Shown one piece after another: positions 10,685 to 22,609 of a DNA stretch of 64,000 nt. This DNA comes from Prorocentrum cordatum. Taxonomy: Eukaryota; Sar; Dinophyceae; Prorocentrales; Prorocentraceae. The first letter of the stretch is position 1. Every line of letters starts with the position of its first letter. The position numbers were made by a program, and so were the translations under genes. Under the pieces are notes generated by a model. It was not told where the DNA came from, did no database searches, and saw only the letters and a list, made by a program, of their open reading frames with translations. The stretch lies in NCBI GenBank assembly GCA_963575745.1, contig CAUYUJ010000874.1:17501-81500 (forward strand), written 5' to 3'.

Positions 10685-10773
10685 ATCGCCTTCCGCTCGC
10701 AGCTTTGATGATGACCCAGTAGGTACCTGTACAAGCATTTCAGTTGTGGATATCTAAGATGTAGCAACAGGCC
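10649..10773 (+). repeat. Right direct repeat of the transposon
   Basis: Covers the last codons and TAG stop of the transposase plus about 90 bp downstream (ATTTCAGTTGTGGATATC...AGCAACAGGC). Paired with 3241-3367. Confidence 0.85.
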
Positions 10774-11090
10774 CAGCTGTTTAATGCGGTTGCGAGGGTT
10801 GTCTAGGGTCAGGCAAACGTTCAGACCTCGTGCCGCTTCTGGGGCGCTTCTCACGCGACATTTGAGAGTTTTGATTAGCATTCGTTCTTCAGATCTGACG
10901 GTGGAAAATATTTGCATGTCGAATTAACTAGCCAAGGCGCTTCCCGCCCCGCTCGGTCAGGTCAGCCTTGCAGCCCAGTTGTCCAGTCTAATCGTTCAGA
11001 TCGCTCATGCCATTCGGCCAGCTCTCTCATGTCATTATCCCACAGCCAATTGACTGCAAAGGATCGTAAGGCATCGGGTGTTGGCGCTGC
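10774..11090. other. Spacer with rearranged transposase scraps
   Basis: No gene seen. At 11055-11086 two phrases of the transposase 3' exon occur side by side in swapped order: GCAAAGGATCGTAAG (as at 10557) and GCATCGGGTGTTGGCG (as at 10467). This suggests a small rearranged copy of the element end. Confidence 0.5.
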
Positions 11091-12780
11091 TCGGCAGACA
11101 GACACGCATACACTATTTAAATTATTTGAATTATTTCCGCCGAGGCGATATTCAAATAATTTAAATAATTCAAATCGTGATGGTTGATCAGCTTGCTGGG
11201 CTGCCTTCCAGCATATTTAAATAATTTAAATAATTTAAATAGTTCAAATAATTTAAATCGCTGCGGCTGGTTTAAATTATTTGAATCATTTAAATTATTT
11301 AAATTATTTAAATTATTTAAATTATCTAAATATGCTGGCAGCCTGCTCGGCAGATAGACACGCATACACTATTTAAACTATTTGAATTATTTCCGCCGAG
11401 GCGATATTCAAATAATTTAAATAATTCAAATCGTGATGGTCGGTCAGCTTGCTGGGCTGCCTCCCAGCATATTTAAATAATTTAAATAATTTAAATAGTT
11501 CAAATAATTTAAATCGCTGCGGCTGATTTAAATTATTTAAATTATTTAAATTATTTAAATTATTTAAATTATTTAAATATACTGACAGGCGGCTCGGCAA
11601 TCAGACGCACCTACACTATTTAAATTATTCTAATAATTTCTATCGAGCGATATTCAAATAATTTAAATAATTCAAATTGTGAGGGCCTGTCAGCCTGCTG
11701 AGCCGTATCCCAGCATATTTAAATAATTAAAATAATTTAAATAATTTAAATAATTTAAATAATTTAAATCGCTGCGGCTGGTTTAAATTATTTGAATCAT
11801 TTGAATTATTTAAATTATTTAAATTATTTAAATAATTTAAATAATTCAAATAATTAAAATAATTCAAATAATTTAAACCATCCAGCGCGATTTGAATTAT
11901 TTAAACTATTTAAATTATTTAAATTATTTAAATTATTTAAATATGCTGGCAGGCGGCTCGGCTGACAGACACGCCTACGCTATTTAAATTATTTAAACTA
12001 TTTCCGCCGATGCGATATTCAAATAATTATAATTATTCAGATCCTGAGGGTCTGTCAGCCTGCTGAGCCGCGTCCCAGCATATTTGAATAATTTAAATAA
12101 TTCAAATAATTTAAATAATTTAAATAATTTAAACCATCCAGCGCGATTTGAATTATTTAAATTATTTAAATCATTTAAATTATTTAAATTATTTAAATAT
12201 GCTGGCAGGCGGCTCGGCTGACAGACACGTCTACGCTATTTAAATTATTTAAATTATTTCCGCTGGTGCGACGTTCAGATAATTTAAATATTTCAAATCG
12301 TGATGGTCGGTCAGCTTGCTGGGCCGCGTCCCAGCATATTTAAATAATTCAAATATTTCAAATAATTTAAATAATTTAAATAGTTCAAATTATCTCGCGC
12401 GATTTAAATAGTATATTATTTAAATTATTTAAATTATTTAAATTATTTACATTATTTAAATTATTTAAATATGCTGCAGGCGACTCGGCTGACAGACACG
12501 CCTATTGTATTTAAATTATTTAAATTATTTTCGACGAGGCGATATTCAAATAATTGAATTAATTCAAATCGTGGTGGTCAGTCAGCTTGCTGGGCCGCCT
12601 CCCAGCATATTTAAATAATTTTAATAATTCAACTAATTTAAATAATTTAAATAATTTAAATCATCACGCGCGATTTAAATTATTTAAATTATTTAAATTA
12701 TTTAAATTATTTAAATATGCTGGCAGGTGGCTCGGCTGACAGACACGCCTACGCTATTCAAATTATTCAAATTATTTGCT
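11090..12780. repeat. AT-rich higher-order satellite of hairpins
   Basis: Seven units start with CTCGGC followed by AGACACG-like sequence at about 11090, 11347, 11594, 11956, 12212, 12483 and 12730; most spacings are 247-271 bp, one is 362. Each unit is made of ATTTAAATA-type short repeats in opposing orientation. One palindrome runs from CCCAGCATATTTAAATAAT to its complement ending AAATATGCTGG; a second is centred on CCGCCGAGGCG. The units can fold into two long hairpins each. Open frames here (Asn/Leu repeats) are not genes. Confidence 0.9.
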
Positions 12781-12825
12781 GAAGCAGAGTCCAAGGGACG
12801 CATAGAGCCTATTTCTCCCTCAATC

Positions 12826-12945
12826 ATATATATATATATCCTCCTCCTCCTCCTCCTCCTCCTCCTCCTCCTCCTCCTCCTCCTCCTCCTCCTCCTCCTC
12901 CTCCTCCTCCTCCTCCTCCTCCTCCTCCTCCTCCTCCTCCCCCTC
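12826..12945. repeat. TA dinucleotide then (CTC)n array
   Basis: A short (TA)n run at 12826-12839 is followed by about 105 bp of nearly pure CTC triplets. The array abuts the retroelement fragment that starts at 12950. Confidence 0.95.
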
Positions 12946-12949
12946 CTCT

Positions 12950-13447
12950 GAAACCCTGGCTCGCCGCCTGCACGCAGCGCTGCCCACAGTACAGCTTCCA
13001 TCGGATCTCGACGATCGCTGGCGGACACTCGCCACAGCACTATCCAAGAAAGCCCCAGCGATCCGCTGGGCAGTTTACAAAACACTGGCGGGAGCATGGT
13101 GGACAAGCCACCGCTTCCCATTCGGCCCGCGCAGGAGCTGCCTGCTCGGATGCGGCGGCTGCCCAGACCGTCTCGGCCACTACTTCTCCTGCCCCCGCTT
13201 CCTGCACTTCCTTGCCCTGCCCCGTGCCTTCCTCTCGCCCGACCCCCTTGCCCGCATCGGCCTTGGGACAAGTGGGCAGCACGACATCCCTGAGCACTCA
13301 CTAGCCAAGTCCATTCATCGGACCGCCCTTCCATTTCATTTTTACAACAAGCTGCGAGCTTGTGAACACACCGCGCATGGCGCCGCGCTTAAATACACTG
13401 CAGGCACAGAGTGCCTGGCCACAGCACTGCATGCCCTGAGGCCATAG
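12950..13447 (+). pseudogene. 5'-truncated non-LTR retroelement, RT C-terminal end
   Basis: A continuous 165-codon frame without a start runs from the (CTC)n array to TAG at 13445-13447. It contains WAVYKTLAGAWWTSHRFPFG and then CLLGCGGCPDRLGHYFSCP, a Cys/His knuckle (C-x3-C-x2-C-x5-H-x4-C) typical of the region after the reverse-transcriptase domain of LINE-type elements. The tail ends ATALHALRP. Only the 3' end of the element is present. The frame is intact, so the insertion may be fairly young. (TCC)n sequence flanks it on both sides. Confidence 0.65.
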
Positions 13448-14137
13448 ACGCCTGAGGGACTGAAGGAAAGTACGGTCGCTCCTCCTCCTCCTCCTCTTCC
13501 TGCTCCTCCTTCTGCCCATCCTCCGTCCTCCTCCCTCTCCTCCTCCTCCCCTCCTTTTCCTTCTCCTCCTGTTCCTCCTCCTTCTCTTCCTTCTCCTCCT
13601 CGTGTCCTTCCTTTCTCCTTATCTTTTTTTCCGTATCATTATACTCATCCGTCCTTATATGTTCTCCTTATCCCTCTCGCTCCCCATCATTATTGTTATC
13701 TGGATCAGCATCCGTATCCTTATCCCGCCTTCACCTTTATCACCATCATCATCACTGTATGACCTGTTGCACTCCGTACATCCCCCTCTTCACTACACGT
13801 TGCCCCCCTCGTCCATGGACCCGTCTGAGTTTTCAAAACCACGCAATCTTCCGTAATCCCGAGTACGCCCTGAAACCTTCTCTTCCCTCCGCCTCTTTCC
13901 TCCTAGAAGCGGGCGACCATGTATGTTTATGTAAGGCCAGGCTGCCAACATGCTTGGATCGGAGTGCTCACTCGAGGGGACCACGCGCAAGTGGTAAAGC
14001 GCCTGTGTCCGTGTAGGCGCCACTGAGTCGCACCAGCTGTGGAAAGAAAGCGCGGCGAAGGGGGGCGGGTGGATCCGCACCAGAGACTGATGCAACTCAG
14101 CACGAATCATCCGTTCACATCGGCGAGAGCCCTCTTC
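13448..14137. other. Pyrimidine-rich intergenic sequence
   Basis: 13475-13620 is mostly CTC/TTC triplets. 13620-13800 is T- and C-rich unique sequence. 13800-14137 has mixed composition, with a small hairpin GCGCCT/AGGCGC near 13998-14020, and no supported gene. Confidence 0.6.
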
Positions 14138-14203
14138 CGTCCTCCTCCTCCTCCTCCTCCTCCTCCTCCTCCTCCTCCTCCTACTACTACTACTACTACT
14201 ACT

Positions 14204-14265
<62 letters not shown>

Positions 14266-14344
14266 TACTACTACTAACTACTAACTACTACGACTACTAC
14301 GACTACTAACTACTACGACTACTACTACTACGACTACTACTACG

Positions 14345-14393
<49 letters not shown>

Positions 14394-14466
14394 TTACTAC
14401 TACTACTACTACTACTACTGCTGCTGCTACTACTACTACTACTACTACTACTACTAACTACTACTA

Positions 14467-14520
<54 letters not shown>

Positions 14521-14548
14521 GACTACGACGACGACGACGACGACGACG

Positions 14549-14579
<31 letters not shown>

Positions 14580-14680
14580 TTATTCCTACTCCTACGCCTA
14601 CTCCTACTCCTACTCCTTCTCCTTCTCCTACTCCTACTCCTCCTCCTACTCCTACTCCTACTCCTCCTCCTCAGCACTCA
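14138..14680. repeat. Compound trinucleotide array (CTC, CTA, GAC)
   Basis: Runs of CTC (14138-14182), CTA, GAC (about 14207-14262), CTA again with AAC interruptions, a second GAC block (about 14521-14550), and CTCCTA hexamers to 14680. The poly-Ser/Arg/Thr frames are readings of the array. Confidence 0.95.
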
Positions 14681-15260
14681 TCCTCCCCATCTCCCTCCTC
14701 CCTCCAGCCCTCCGCCCTCTCTCCTCCCCTCCTTCAGGCTCCCTCCCTCGCCCTCCCCCCTCCCTCCCCTGCTCCCTCCCTCCCTCCCTCTCCTTGTCCT
14801 TCCCTCCCTCTCCCTCATCATCCTCTCTCTCTCTCTCTCTCTCTCCCCCTCCCCCCCTCCCGAGGGGACGGGCCCGCCCGACCCCGACTGCGAGGCCAAT
14901 ATTATTTTTGTTTCTCTCTCTCTCTCTCTCTCTCGCGCGCGCTCTCCCCGCGCCGGTGTCGAGGGGCCGAGGGGCGCGCGGCGGCAGGGCTCCCCATCGT
15001 TTTGCCCCCCCCCCCCCCTCCCCCCCTTTCGTCCTCCCCCTCCCCCCCCTCCCCTCCTCCTTGTCCTCATCCTCCCCTCCTCCTCATCCTTGTCCTCCTC
15101 CTCCTCCTTCTCCTCCTCCTCCTCTTCCTCCTTGTCCTCTCCCTCCTCCTGCTCTTCCTCCTCCTGCTCCTCCTCCTCCTCCGCCTCCTCCTGCTCCTCC
15201 TCCCCTTCCTCCGCCTCCTCCTCCCCCTCCCCACTCATCCCTTATCTTGATGAATCGTTC
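14681..15260. repeat. Polypyrimidine tract with CT dinucleotides
   Basis: Nearly continuous C/T with (CT)n at 14824-14844 and 14914-14934, C-runs at 15004-15018, and CTC triplets to 15240. Two short GC-rich interruptions occur at about 14860-14900 and 14935-15000. Confidence 0.9.
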
Positions 15261-15278
15261 ATCCCTGCAGGACGTGCC

Positions 15279-15990
15279 GATAGGGCGGGCCGGGCGTTTC
15301 ACAAGGGACTCTCATCACTTGTGATTTTGGTGTTTAAAATTCGCAGCAGCTTCTAGGATGGAGGGGTGGTGGTTTTCAATATGCGATTTGCGCTTAATAT
15401 CCGCGCCCATTCGTTTCAGAAGTGTGCAACAGCTTCAAGGATGGAGGACGGTTCCATTTTAAGTGGTGTTCGCCGTAACGCCGCGCAAATTCGTTTTACA
15501 CGTGTATAACAGTTTCAAGGATGGGGGGGCGGTTCCCTTGTCAGAATTTGGCTCTCGCCGTAGCGCAGCGCACATTCGTTTCGAATGTCTGCAGCAGCTT
15601 CAAGGATGGAAGGCGGTTTCTTTTGAAACGATGACTCGCAATAACGCTGAGCGCATTCATTTTCACAGCTTACAGCCGTTTCAAGTTGAAATTCCAGGAA
15701 TGGTGTTCTGGCACGGTTGAAGGTTTTCTGGACACAACCGTCACGTTGATTCGCGGTGTTGAAGTCACGGGGATGATGTTCTGACATGACTTCGGATTGT
15801 CAGGACGCAGCAGCGGCGTTGAAGTTCCAGGACTGGTGTTTTAGCACGATTGAGGATTGTCAGGCGCTTGTCTTTCAATGGAGCACTTCCCGCAATCATT
15901 TCATCCTTGTAGGGACTTAGCACGCGAAAACTTACAGGGAGGGTTTAGTAAAACACTGCTGGTGCTTCCTAGGTTTGCACTGGTGCCCCT
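15279..15990 (+). repeat. 83-bp composite repeat element, copy 1
   Basis: Begins GGGCGGGCCGGGCGTTTC. It holds about four 83-bp units (phases at about 15361, 15444, 15526 and 15609) with the phrases CAGCTTCAAGGATGGA and GCCGCGCACATTCGTTTC. About three ~75-bp units follow (TTGAAATTCCAGGAATGGTG). It then has a shared tail (GGAGGGTTTA...GGTTTGCACTGGT) that runs straight into (TCC)n. Same family at 23030, 48310 and 50160. Confidence 0.8.
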
Positions 15991-16248
15991 CCTCCTCCTC
16001 CCCCCCCTCCTCCTCCTCCTCCTCCTTCTCCTCCTTCTCATCCTCCTCATCCTCCTCCGCTTCCTCCTCCTCCTCATCCTCCTGCTCCCCTCCCCCATCT
16101 TCAACCCTTCTCCTCCTCCTCCTCCTCGTCTTCTTCTCCTCCTCCTCCTCCGCCTCCTCCTCCTCTCGTCTTCTTCTCCTCCTCCGCCTCCTCCTCCTCC
16201 TCATCTTCCTCCTCCTCCTCCTCCTCCTCCTCCTCCTTCTCCTCGAGG
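15991..16248. repeat. (TCC)n-rich array
   Basis: CTC/TCC triplets with interruptions, immediately following the tail of composite repeat copy 1. Confidence 0.9.
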
Positions 16249-16680
16249 ACGCCTTAGGTTCTTCCAGCGAGGGTCGGGGGGATGACAGCGGCGCTCCGGT
16301 AACGTCCGCTTAGGCGGTCGGCTCCGGCCGTCGCCACTGCCCCCTCGCCCCCTCGCTTCCTTTCCTCCTCACAGGCCGTCCGAGTCTATCCTGTGACGTA
16401 CCCTCTGGATAGACCCTCTCGGCGAGATCCCTCTCGGCGAGGAGATTAATGAATAGGATAGAGGCCATCACGGATAGTCTTTCCGAGGATCTCCTCCGAT
16501 CCCAGGCCATCCTCTATGAGGATCTCCTCACGGATAGTCTTTCCTCCTCACAGAGCCATCCTCACGTCCCCCTCTGGACGTACCCTCTCGGCGAGGAGAT
16601 GAACGAATTCCGTGCAGAGGTGGCCTTAGGGTAAGAGGCCGCGCAAGCCGAGCTCAGCACAGCAGACAATGCCCGCCAGG
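16249..16680. repeat. Spacer with short internal duplications
   Basis: No gene seen. ACGGATAGTCTTTCC occurs at about 16471 and 16532; CCCTCTCGGCGAG occurs three times between 16415 and 16602; related GATCTCCTC phrases lie between. This looks like a degenerated tandem repeat. Confidence 0.5.
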
Positions 16681-17688
16681 CAGAAGCTCCTCCTCCTCCC
16701 CCGCCTCCCCCGCCTCCCCCTGCTCCACCTCCTCCTCCCCCTGCCCCTCCCCCTCCCGCTCCTCGCCCTCCTCCTCCTCTTTTCCTCCTCCTCCTCCTCC
16801 TCCTCTTCTCCTCCTCTTCTCCTCCTCTTTTCCTCCTCCTCCTCCTCCTCCTCCTTCTCCTCATCGGTCCCCTCCTCCCCGTCCTCCGCCGCCGCCGCCG
16901 TCTTCCCCCTTTTCCTCCTCCTTCTCCTTCCCCCCCTTCTCCTGCTCCTCATCCTCCTCCCCCTCCCCTCGCTTAAGCCAGGGGTCCGGTGAGCACACCG
17001 GGATAGCTCAGGAACCCAAGGTGGTCGGCGCCACCTGCATCGGCGCGGCAAAGGTTGAGCCGGTGGCCAGGCCGCAGGCTTGGCGGAGGGTGCTCCGGGG
17101 GCCTGGGCGCCTTGGCCCCGTGGTGGGCAGCGACCCTGGTGGGCGGGTCTGGGCACCCCCCCCCGCGCCGGGGTTCCCTCCCCTGAGCCTGGGGTCCCCG
17201 CACACGGGGGCCCGGGGGCAGCTCCACGGACTGCAGGGCAGCGGCAGAGAGGAGGAGGAGGAGGAGGAGGAGGAGGAGGAGGAGGAGGAGGAGGAGGAGG
17301 AGGAAGAGGGGCCGCCCGCACACGGGGAGGGCTCGGAGCGCGGGTTCCCTCGGGCCTGAGGCCGCCCGTCGCCTGCACCGAGGGCGCGGCGGGTGGCAGC
17401 GTCGCGCGGCAGTCTCCGTGTCTCGTGCCACGGGGGCGCGCGCGTCGTCATGTCGGCACGCGGTGGTCGGCGAGGATGTCGGCGGAGGGGCCAGAACCCC
17501 ACCACGGAAGGCCTGTGGGATGAGGGCCCCAGACGGCCTTGACGGGTCCCTTTCTACACGGTAGAGGTACGACCGAGGACACCTGTTTATCCTGTTTATC
17601 CTCCTCCTCCTCTTTTTCCTACTCCTCCTTTTCCTCCTCCTCCTCCTCCTCCTCCTCCTCCTCCTCCTCCTCCTCCTCCTCCTCCTCC

Positions 17689-17719
<31 letters not shown>

Positions 17720-17720
17720 C
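16681..17720. repeat. Polypyrimidine, (GAG)n and (TCC/TCA)n blocks around GC-rich spacer
   Basis: 16681-16975 is C/T with CTC triplets. 16976-17248 and 17306-17588 are GC-rich with no supported exon. 17249-17304 is (GAG)n. 17589-17720 is (TCC)n then (TCA)n. Purine-rich and pyrimidine-rich strands alternate between blocks. Confidence 0.8.
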
Positions 17721-20600
17721 CTTTTCCTGCATGCCCCCTTCCAGTGTGGAGGACGGGGTTAAGGAGGAAGGAGAAAAGGATGTGGGTGGAAGACGGAGGA
17801 AGAAATATGGCGGAGGACGAGGGGGATGGCTTGACAACATCATATGATTGCAAGTATGAGTTGGCAGGGTAGTTCATGATAACATATGCTAGTATGCTTA
17901 TTGCTGCGATGGTGATGGTGATGGTGATGGTGATGATGATGATGATGATGATGATGATGACGATGATGATGGGAAATTTGAAGGCAGGCAGCCACCCGCT
18001 GCACCACCGTCGGTTGGTAATTGTTTCTGGTTGCAGGCGTCTCCTCGCCTCTTGCGGGCTCCATGACTCATCCCTCGAGATCCTTTGCTTCCTCCGTCGC
18101 CTCATCCTCATCGTCCTCCCCCCCTATCAGCACCGTCATTGTCCTTTTTCTCCTTCTCTTCATCCTCCCGCCGCCTGCCCCCTCGCTGTCATCCCCCTGC
18201 CCCCCCCCAACCGCCGCACACCCCCCCAGTCACCTCCCCTGCCCAAACCGCTCCTCCCACAACTACTCGATATGCATACCTCCTCTCCTCTCTCCCCAGG
18301 CACAGCCTTTGCTTGCCGCCGCCCTTGTCCAGATATTTCTCGCACGCGGCAGGACGCATGTGTGATCATCTGTATAGTTCGTCCCATCAGAACGCGATCG
18401 CCCCCTCTGAGGTTCGGCTCTGACTGCGGCGTTTGTGTTCGCATGTCCTCCGCCCAACGGAACGTCGCTCTCGCCGCGTCGCCGGCCGCATCTTTTCATC
18501 GGCACCAGCGCGGAGCATTCCCAGGAGCCCAGGCAATCTGAGCGAGCCGCGCAAGCCGAGGCCGCCGGATGGGCATCGCAACTTGCCGCTCCGCGGGCCG
18601 CCCGTGACCAGCGAAGGGTTTTGCGCCCCCCTCCCCCCCGCCCCACCCCGCTCGCGCGCGTCAGAATCGCATGTTTTCAGGAGGAAAAAAACACACAGAC
18701 ACAATTAGTCGTCGATTCCCCAGAAAATATGGGAAACTATGGGAAGTGGGGGGGAAGACAGAAACCCCGAACATATGGGAAAAGATGGGGAGTCATGTTT
18801 TATTTGTGTGCATCTATTTGTGCGTCCTGGGGCCCCTTCATGCTTGGCCGGCGCGGAGCTGGCGCCTGCTCGGTGTTCGCCCCGGCGCGGGGGGCCGGCG
18901 GCCCGTGGGCCTCTCGCGCGCTGGCCGGGGATGGGGGGGCGCCGCGCTTCGATAGCTGCGCAGCCCTGGGGAGGCCTGGCCTTACCGTCCTCCATCCACA
19001 GGAGGCGTCCACAGGAGGAGGAGGAGGGGGAGGAGGAGGAGGAGGAGGAGAAGGAGGACGAGGAGGAGGAGGAGGATGCGGAGGAGGAGGAGGAGGAGGA
19101 GGAGGAGGAGGAGGAGGAGGAGGAGGAGGAGGAGGAGTGCTTTCGCGGCGGCCGTGGTCGCTTCGAAGCTTCGCCACCTGGCAACCCGCCGTAGCACGCC
19201 CTCATTCGCTGCCCGTGCAGGCCCGTGTGCCGGCACGCGCGTGCAGGATCTTGACGGTTCGGGGGCGGCAAAGAGGGGGGTGATGACTCGGGGGGGGTGG
19301 ACATCATGGCGGGGGCCATGATAGTTCCCAAGATTTCATGCCGCCTCTTCTTATTCCATTACGTCCCTGGCCTCCCCGCTGGGCCGCGCACATGCCGCCG
19401 GTCATGATTTGCACCCCCCCCCCTCTTTGACGCCCCCCTCTTTGCCGCTCCCGAACGGTCTGAGCATGCTCCTTCGCCCGCGGTTTCTCTTGCCTTCCGC
19501 GCCCATTCTTCCCTCCCCGCGTGCCCAATTCAGCTCCGATGAAGCCCTCGGCTGTCTCGACCGGTGGCATGTCTGGTGGATGCGGAGACGGAGTTTTTGT
19601 TTGTTCGCCTCCGGCCACCCGCCAGTTGCCGCCATCTCCCTCTCCTCCTCCCTTTTCCTCTTGGGTTCGTCGCAGCCCTCCGTCGTCGAAGCGCTGCCGC
19701 CTCCCCCCCCATCCCTCCAGGGATGGCTGGGGGGCGGGGGCCTGGCTGCATAACTTGTTTGCAGTTTGCAGCCCCCGACAAACGTTTTCGCAGCGGCCTC
19801 CTCCGTCGCCGGGTCCGTGGGGCTCGGGCGCAGCGCCGGCAGGCCGCGGCCCCTGGGGGGTGGGCCCCTCGCCCTGGCTGGCGGTGGCGCTCGGCTTGGC
19901 CGCGCGCCTGTTCCCGCGGCAGGCCACCGCGCCGCTGCCTGTTCCCGTTCCTGCCGCGCCCCTCCCGGCTCAAGCCGCTCTGGCTCGAGGTTGGCCTGCG
20001 CGGCTTGGGGGCCCGAGTCGTCCCTGGACTTCGGCTAGCCTGGGGGGCGCTGGGGGGGGCCTCCTCCTCCTGGCGCCCCTCGCCCCGGTGCCACGTCTCC
20101 GTCTCTTGGCGGGCTGCCGCGGACGGTCACGCGGCGCGGCCTGTCCCCGCGCTTGTTCCCGCGGCAGGCCCTGTCGGCGGACTCGTCGGCGGGCAGGCCG
20201 TCGCGTCGAGCGCCCGGTGGGAGCAGCCGCGGGCGCGCGCTCGGGCGCGTGCTCGAGCGCCGCGCGGCAGAGCCTCCACGCGCCCAGCGTGTGCGGGGCG
20301 CCCCGCGGCGAGGCAGAGCGCGGGCGGTGGTTGGTGGTGGCGGGGCGGCAGCATGCGGGCCGACTGCAGCAGTAATCAGACTGTCTCGGGTCGGGCGGGC
20401 CCACGGGAGGAGGGGGATGGCGCTCCTTCCGCCCAATGTCGAGGTGCCCTGCTGGCGCGTGCAGCGGTCACGCGCAGCTCGTCGCGCCCGCTGTTGGCCG
20501 CCCTCCGCATTTTTGTGAAGCGAGGGGCCAGGATGCACTTATTGCGACGCAGTGCTTCGGAACGCCTCGATCGCAGCGCCGCGCAGTGAAAAAGACGCCG
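17721..20600. other. GC-rich intergenic region, no gene supported
   Basis: Contains an ATG/GTG triplet block (17905-17972) and a GAG array (about 19015-19138). The phrase GTTCCCGCGGCAGGCC is duplicated at about 19909 and 20154. Long open frames on both strands (up to 341 codons at 19564-20589) have no recognisable domain and are Ala/Arg/Pro-biased, as expected of GC-rich noncoding DNA. Confidence 0.5.
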
Positions 20601-20659
20601 ACGGGCCGCGACCGCAAGCGAGGGTCCCCCGCGAATATGTTGTGCCTCAGGCCCCGACT

Positions 20660-20890
20660 GGGTTGCGCAATTAGTTGTGCCATGTGTTGTCGCGATGCAC
20701 GGGTGGTACTAGGTTGCGCCATCCATGGAAGTCGCCGAGGTTGCACCATCCATGGATTGTGCCGTCGGTTGTTCCGCGGATTGTGCCTTCCATGGGATGC
20801 GCCGTAAACTGCGCACGTTGCACAGTCGGCGGCGGGAGCTGCAGCGATCCGCGATTGGTTGCGCCAGCGGTTGCGCCTCGTATGCAGAAC
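20660..20890. repeat. Degenerate TTGCGCC/CCATGGA repeats
   Basis: About eight imperfect copies of a 15-30 bp phrase such as TTGCGCCATCCATGGA, related by eye to the segment duplicated at 2984-3237. No open frame of interest. Confidence 0.6.
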
Positions 20891-21640
20891 GACCTGTTTG
20901 TGATTGCGCCAGTGACATTCACGAAAATCACAAGCTGAGCGTGCGAAATTGGTCGTGATGCGGATGAACGGTCAGGGGCGCGTCGAAGATGGTGAGCTCC
21001 TTTGGGAAATTCATCGTAACTGCTGTCACTGCCTCGTGCAGCAAGGATGACTGTGATGCTGACGGAGAGGGTTGCGACGAGCATATTTTCATGTATGTAT
21101 GGTTCGGTGGATTGATGGGAATTGTGGAATTTCGCAGACACCTGTCGGAATAGTTATTCCCTAGCTTCTATACGCACAGGAAACCTTGTGAAATTTGGAA
21201 TGCCCGTAAGAGCCCGAAAGGGGGGCACACGAAAACACCAGCGCATCTACATCGCACAAGGGCAAGTTGATGGCAGGGGGAGGCGTGTATTCATCCAGCG
21301 TCCGACACTAGCAACCGCTTGTTTTTCGTACCAGGAGAAAATCCTAGCACCTCCAGGCGCTCCCGAAAGTCTCAGCGACCCTCTGGACATAACCGCGAGA
21401 CTTGAGGATAAGAGTGAGTAGGCAACGAAATGGTCGGCATTCCGCGAGGCGCTGAAGAAACCTGCCGCAGGTTCCGATTGTTTACACATTACACCACGCG
21501 CCCACCGCAGGCACCGAGGTATCGTCAGAGCAATGTGGGTGGGTCGCGGGTGGCTTGCAGGTAGGGCGCGGGCGGGTCGTGGGTGGATCGCGTATGGGTC
21601 GTGGGTGCGTCGCGGGTGGGTCGTGGGTGGGTCCCGGGCG
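20891..21640. other. Intergenic region, no gene supported
   Basis: Mixed composition. A 99-codon frame at 21122-21421 has no motif I recognise. GGGTCGTGGGTGGGTCGCGGG-like decamers at about 21535-21645 form a short degenerate GGGTCG repeat leading into the GAC array. Confidence 0.4.
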
Positions 21641-21763
21641 GGTCGCGGGCAGGACGACGACGATGACGACGGAGACGGCGACGACGACGACGACGACGAC
21701 GCTGACGACGACGACGGAGACGACGACGCTGACGACGACGACGACGCTGACGACGACGACGAA

Positions 21764-21803
<40 letters not shown>

Positions 21804-22498
21804 CAACAAGAGTCTTCACCGCGGGGCTTCACTTCAGCCGCGCACCCAGGGACGGTTTAAGAGCGCTCGGCCCCCCCCCATTCTGAGAATATCCAACTGC
21901 CTGCGGCAAGTCTTCCTATCGATGCACGCACCAGTCTGCGACTAGGGAGAGGGGGAATCCTTGACTACAATACAGGAATCCTACCAGACAGCATTGGCAT
22001 TTCGCCACGCCTCAACGTGCCAAAGGGCAGGGTTACGCATCCCTTCCCTCCTCATTCTCCTCCTCCTCCTCCTCCTCCTCCTCCTCCTCCTCCTCCTTTG
22101 ACGTGCTCCATTCGGGCCGGCGCCATGGCGGGCGACTGGATCGGCTGGAAGCCTCGCAGCTCGGAGGCGCCCTGGGCGCGGCCGTCGTCGTCGTTATCGT
22201 CGTCGCCACCGTCGCCGTAGTCGTCGTTGTCATTCCTTCGCCTCCTCCGCCTTCTCTCCCTCAGCCTTCTCGTCTCATTCTGCTATATGATAATCATTTT
22301 CCTTCTCTTCTTTGTTCTTTCTCCCCTCCTTCCCCTCTTGCTGCCAGAAGGCCGCCATGGACCCCGAGTCTAGCCCTGATCGTTGTTCCTCTTCCTACCG
22401 CTCTTCCTCCTCATCCTCCCCCTCCTCATCCTCCTCCTTCTCCTCATCATCATCCTCATCATTCTCATCATCCTCATCATCCTCATCATCCTCATCAG

Positions 22499-22536
<38 letters not shown>

Positions 22537-22547
22537 GCATCATCATC

Positions 22548-22609
<62 letters not shown>

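Larger units (their letters stand above)
3241..10773 (+). mobile_element. Putative 7.5-kb two-gene DNA transposon
   Basis: Two same-strand genes, a P-loop/helicase-like gene and a DDE-transposase-like gene, are enclosed by direct repeats of about 125 bp at 3241-3367 and 10649-10773. The right repeat contains the last codons of the transposase frame plus the following sequence; the left repeat is the same stretch with the stop codon altered (CAG for TAG). This fits an element with terminal direct repeats, or the 3' remnant of a former tandem neighbour. I saw no terminal inverted repeats and did not find a target-site duplication. Superfamily not assigned. Confidence 0.6.

Noticed and set aside
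11117-11600. Asn/Leu-repeat open frames
   Set aside because: Direct readings of the ATTTAAATA satellite.
13983-14030. tRNA-like segment with GCGC D-stem and AAGTGGTAAA loop
   Set aside because: No anticodon arm, T-arm or B-box (GGTTCGA) follows, and the pairing is better explained by a simple GCGCCT/AGGCGC hairpin.
19564-20589. 341-codon plus-strand frame
   Set aside because: Ala/Arg/Pro-biased, no motif, and equally long frames exist on the other strand in the same GC-rich DNA.
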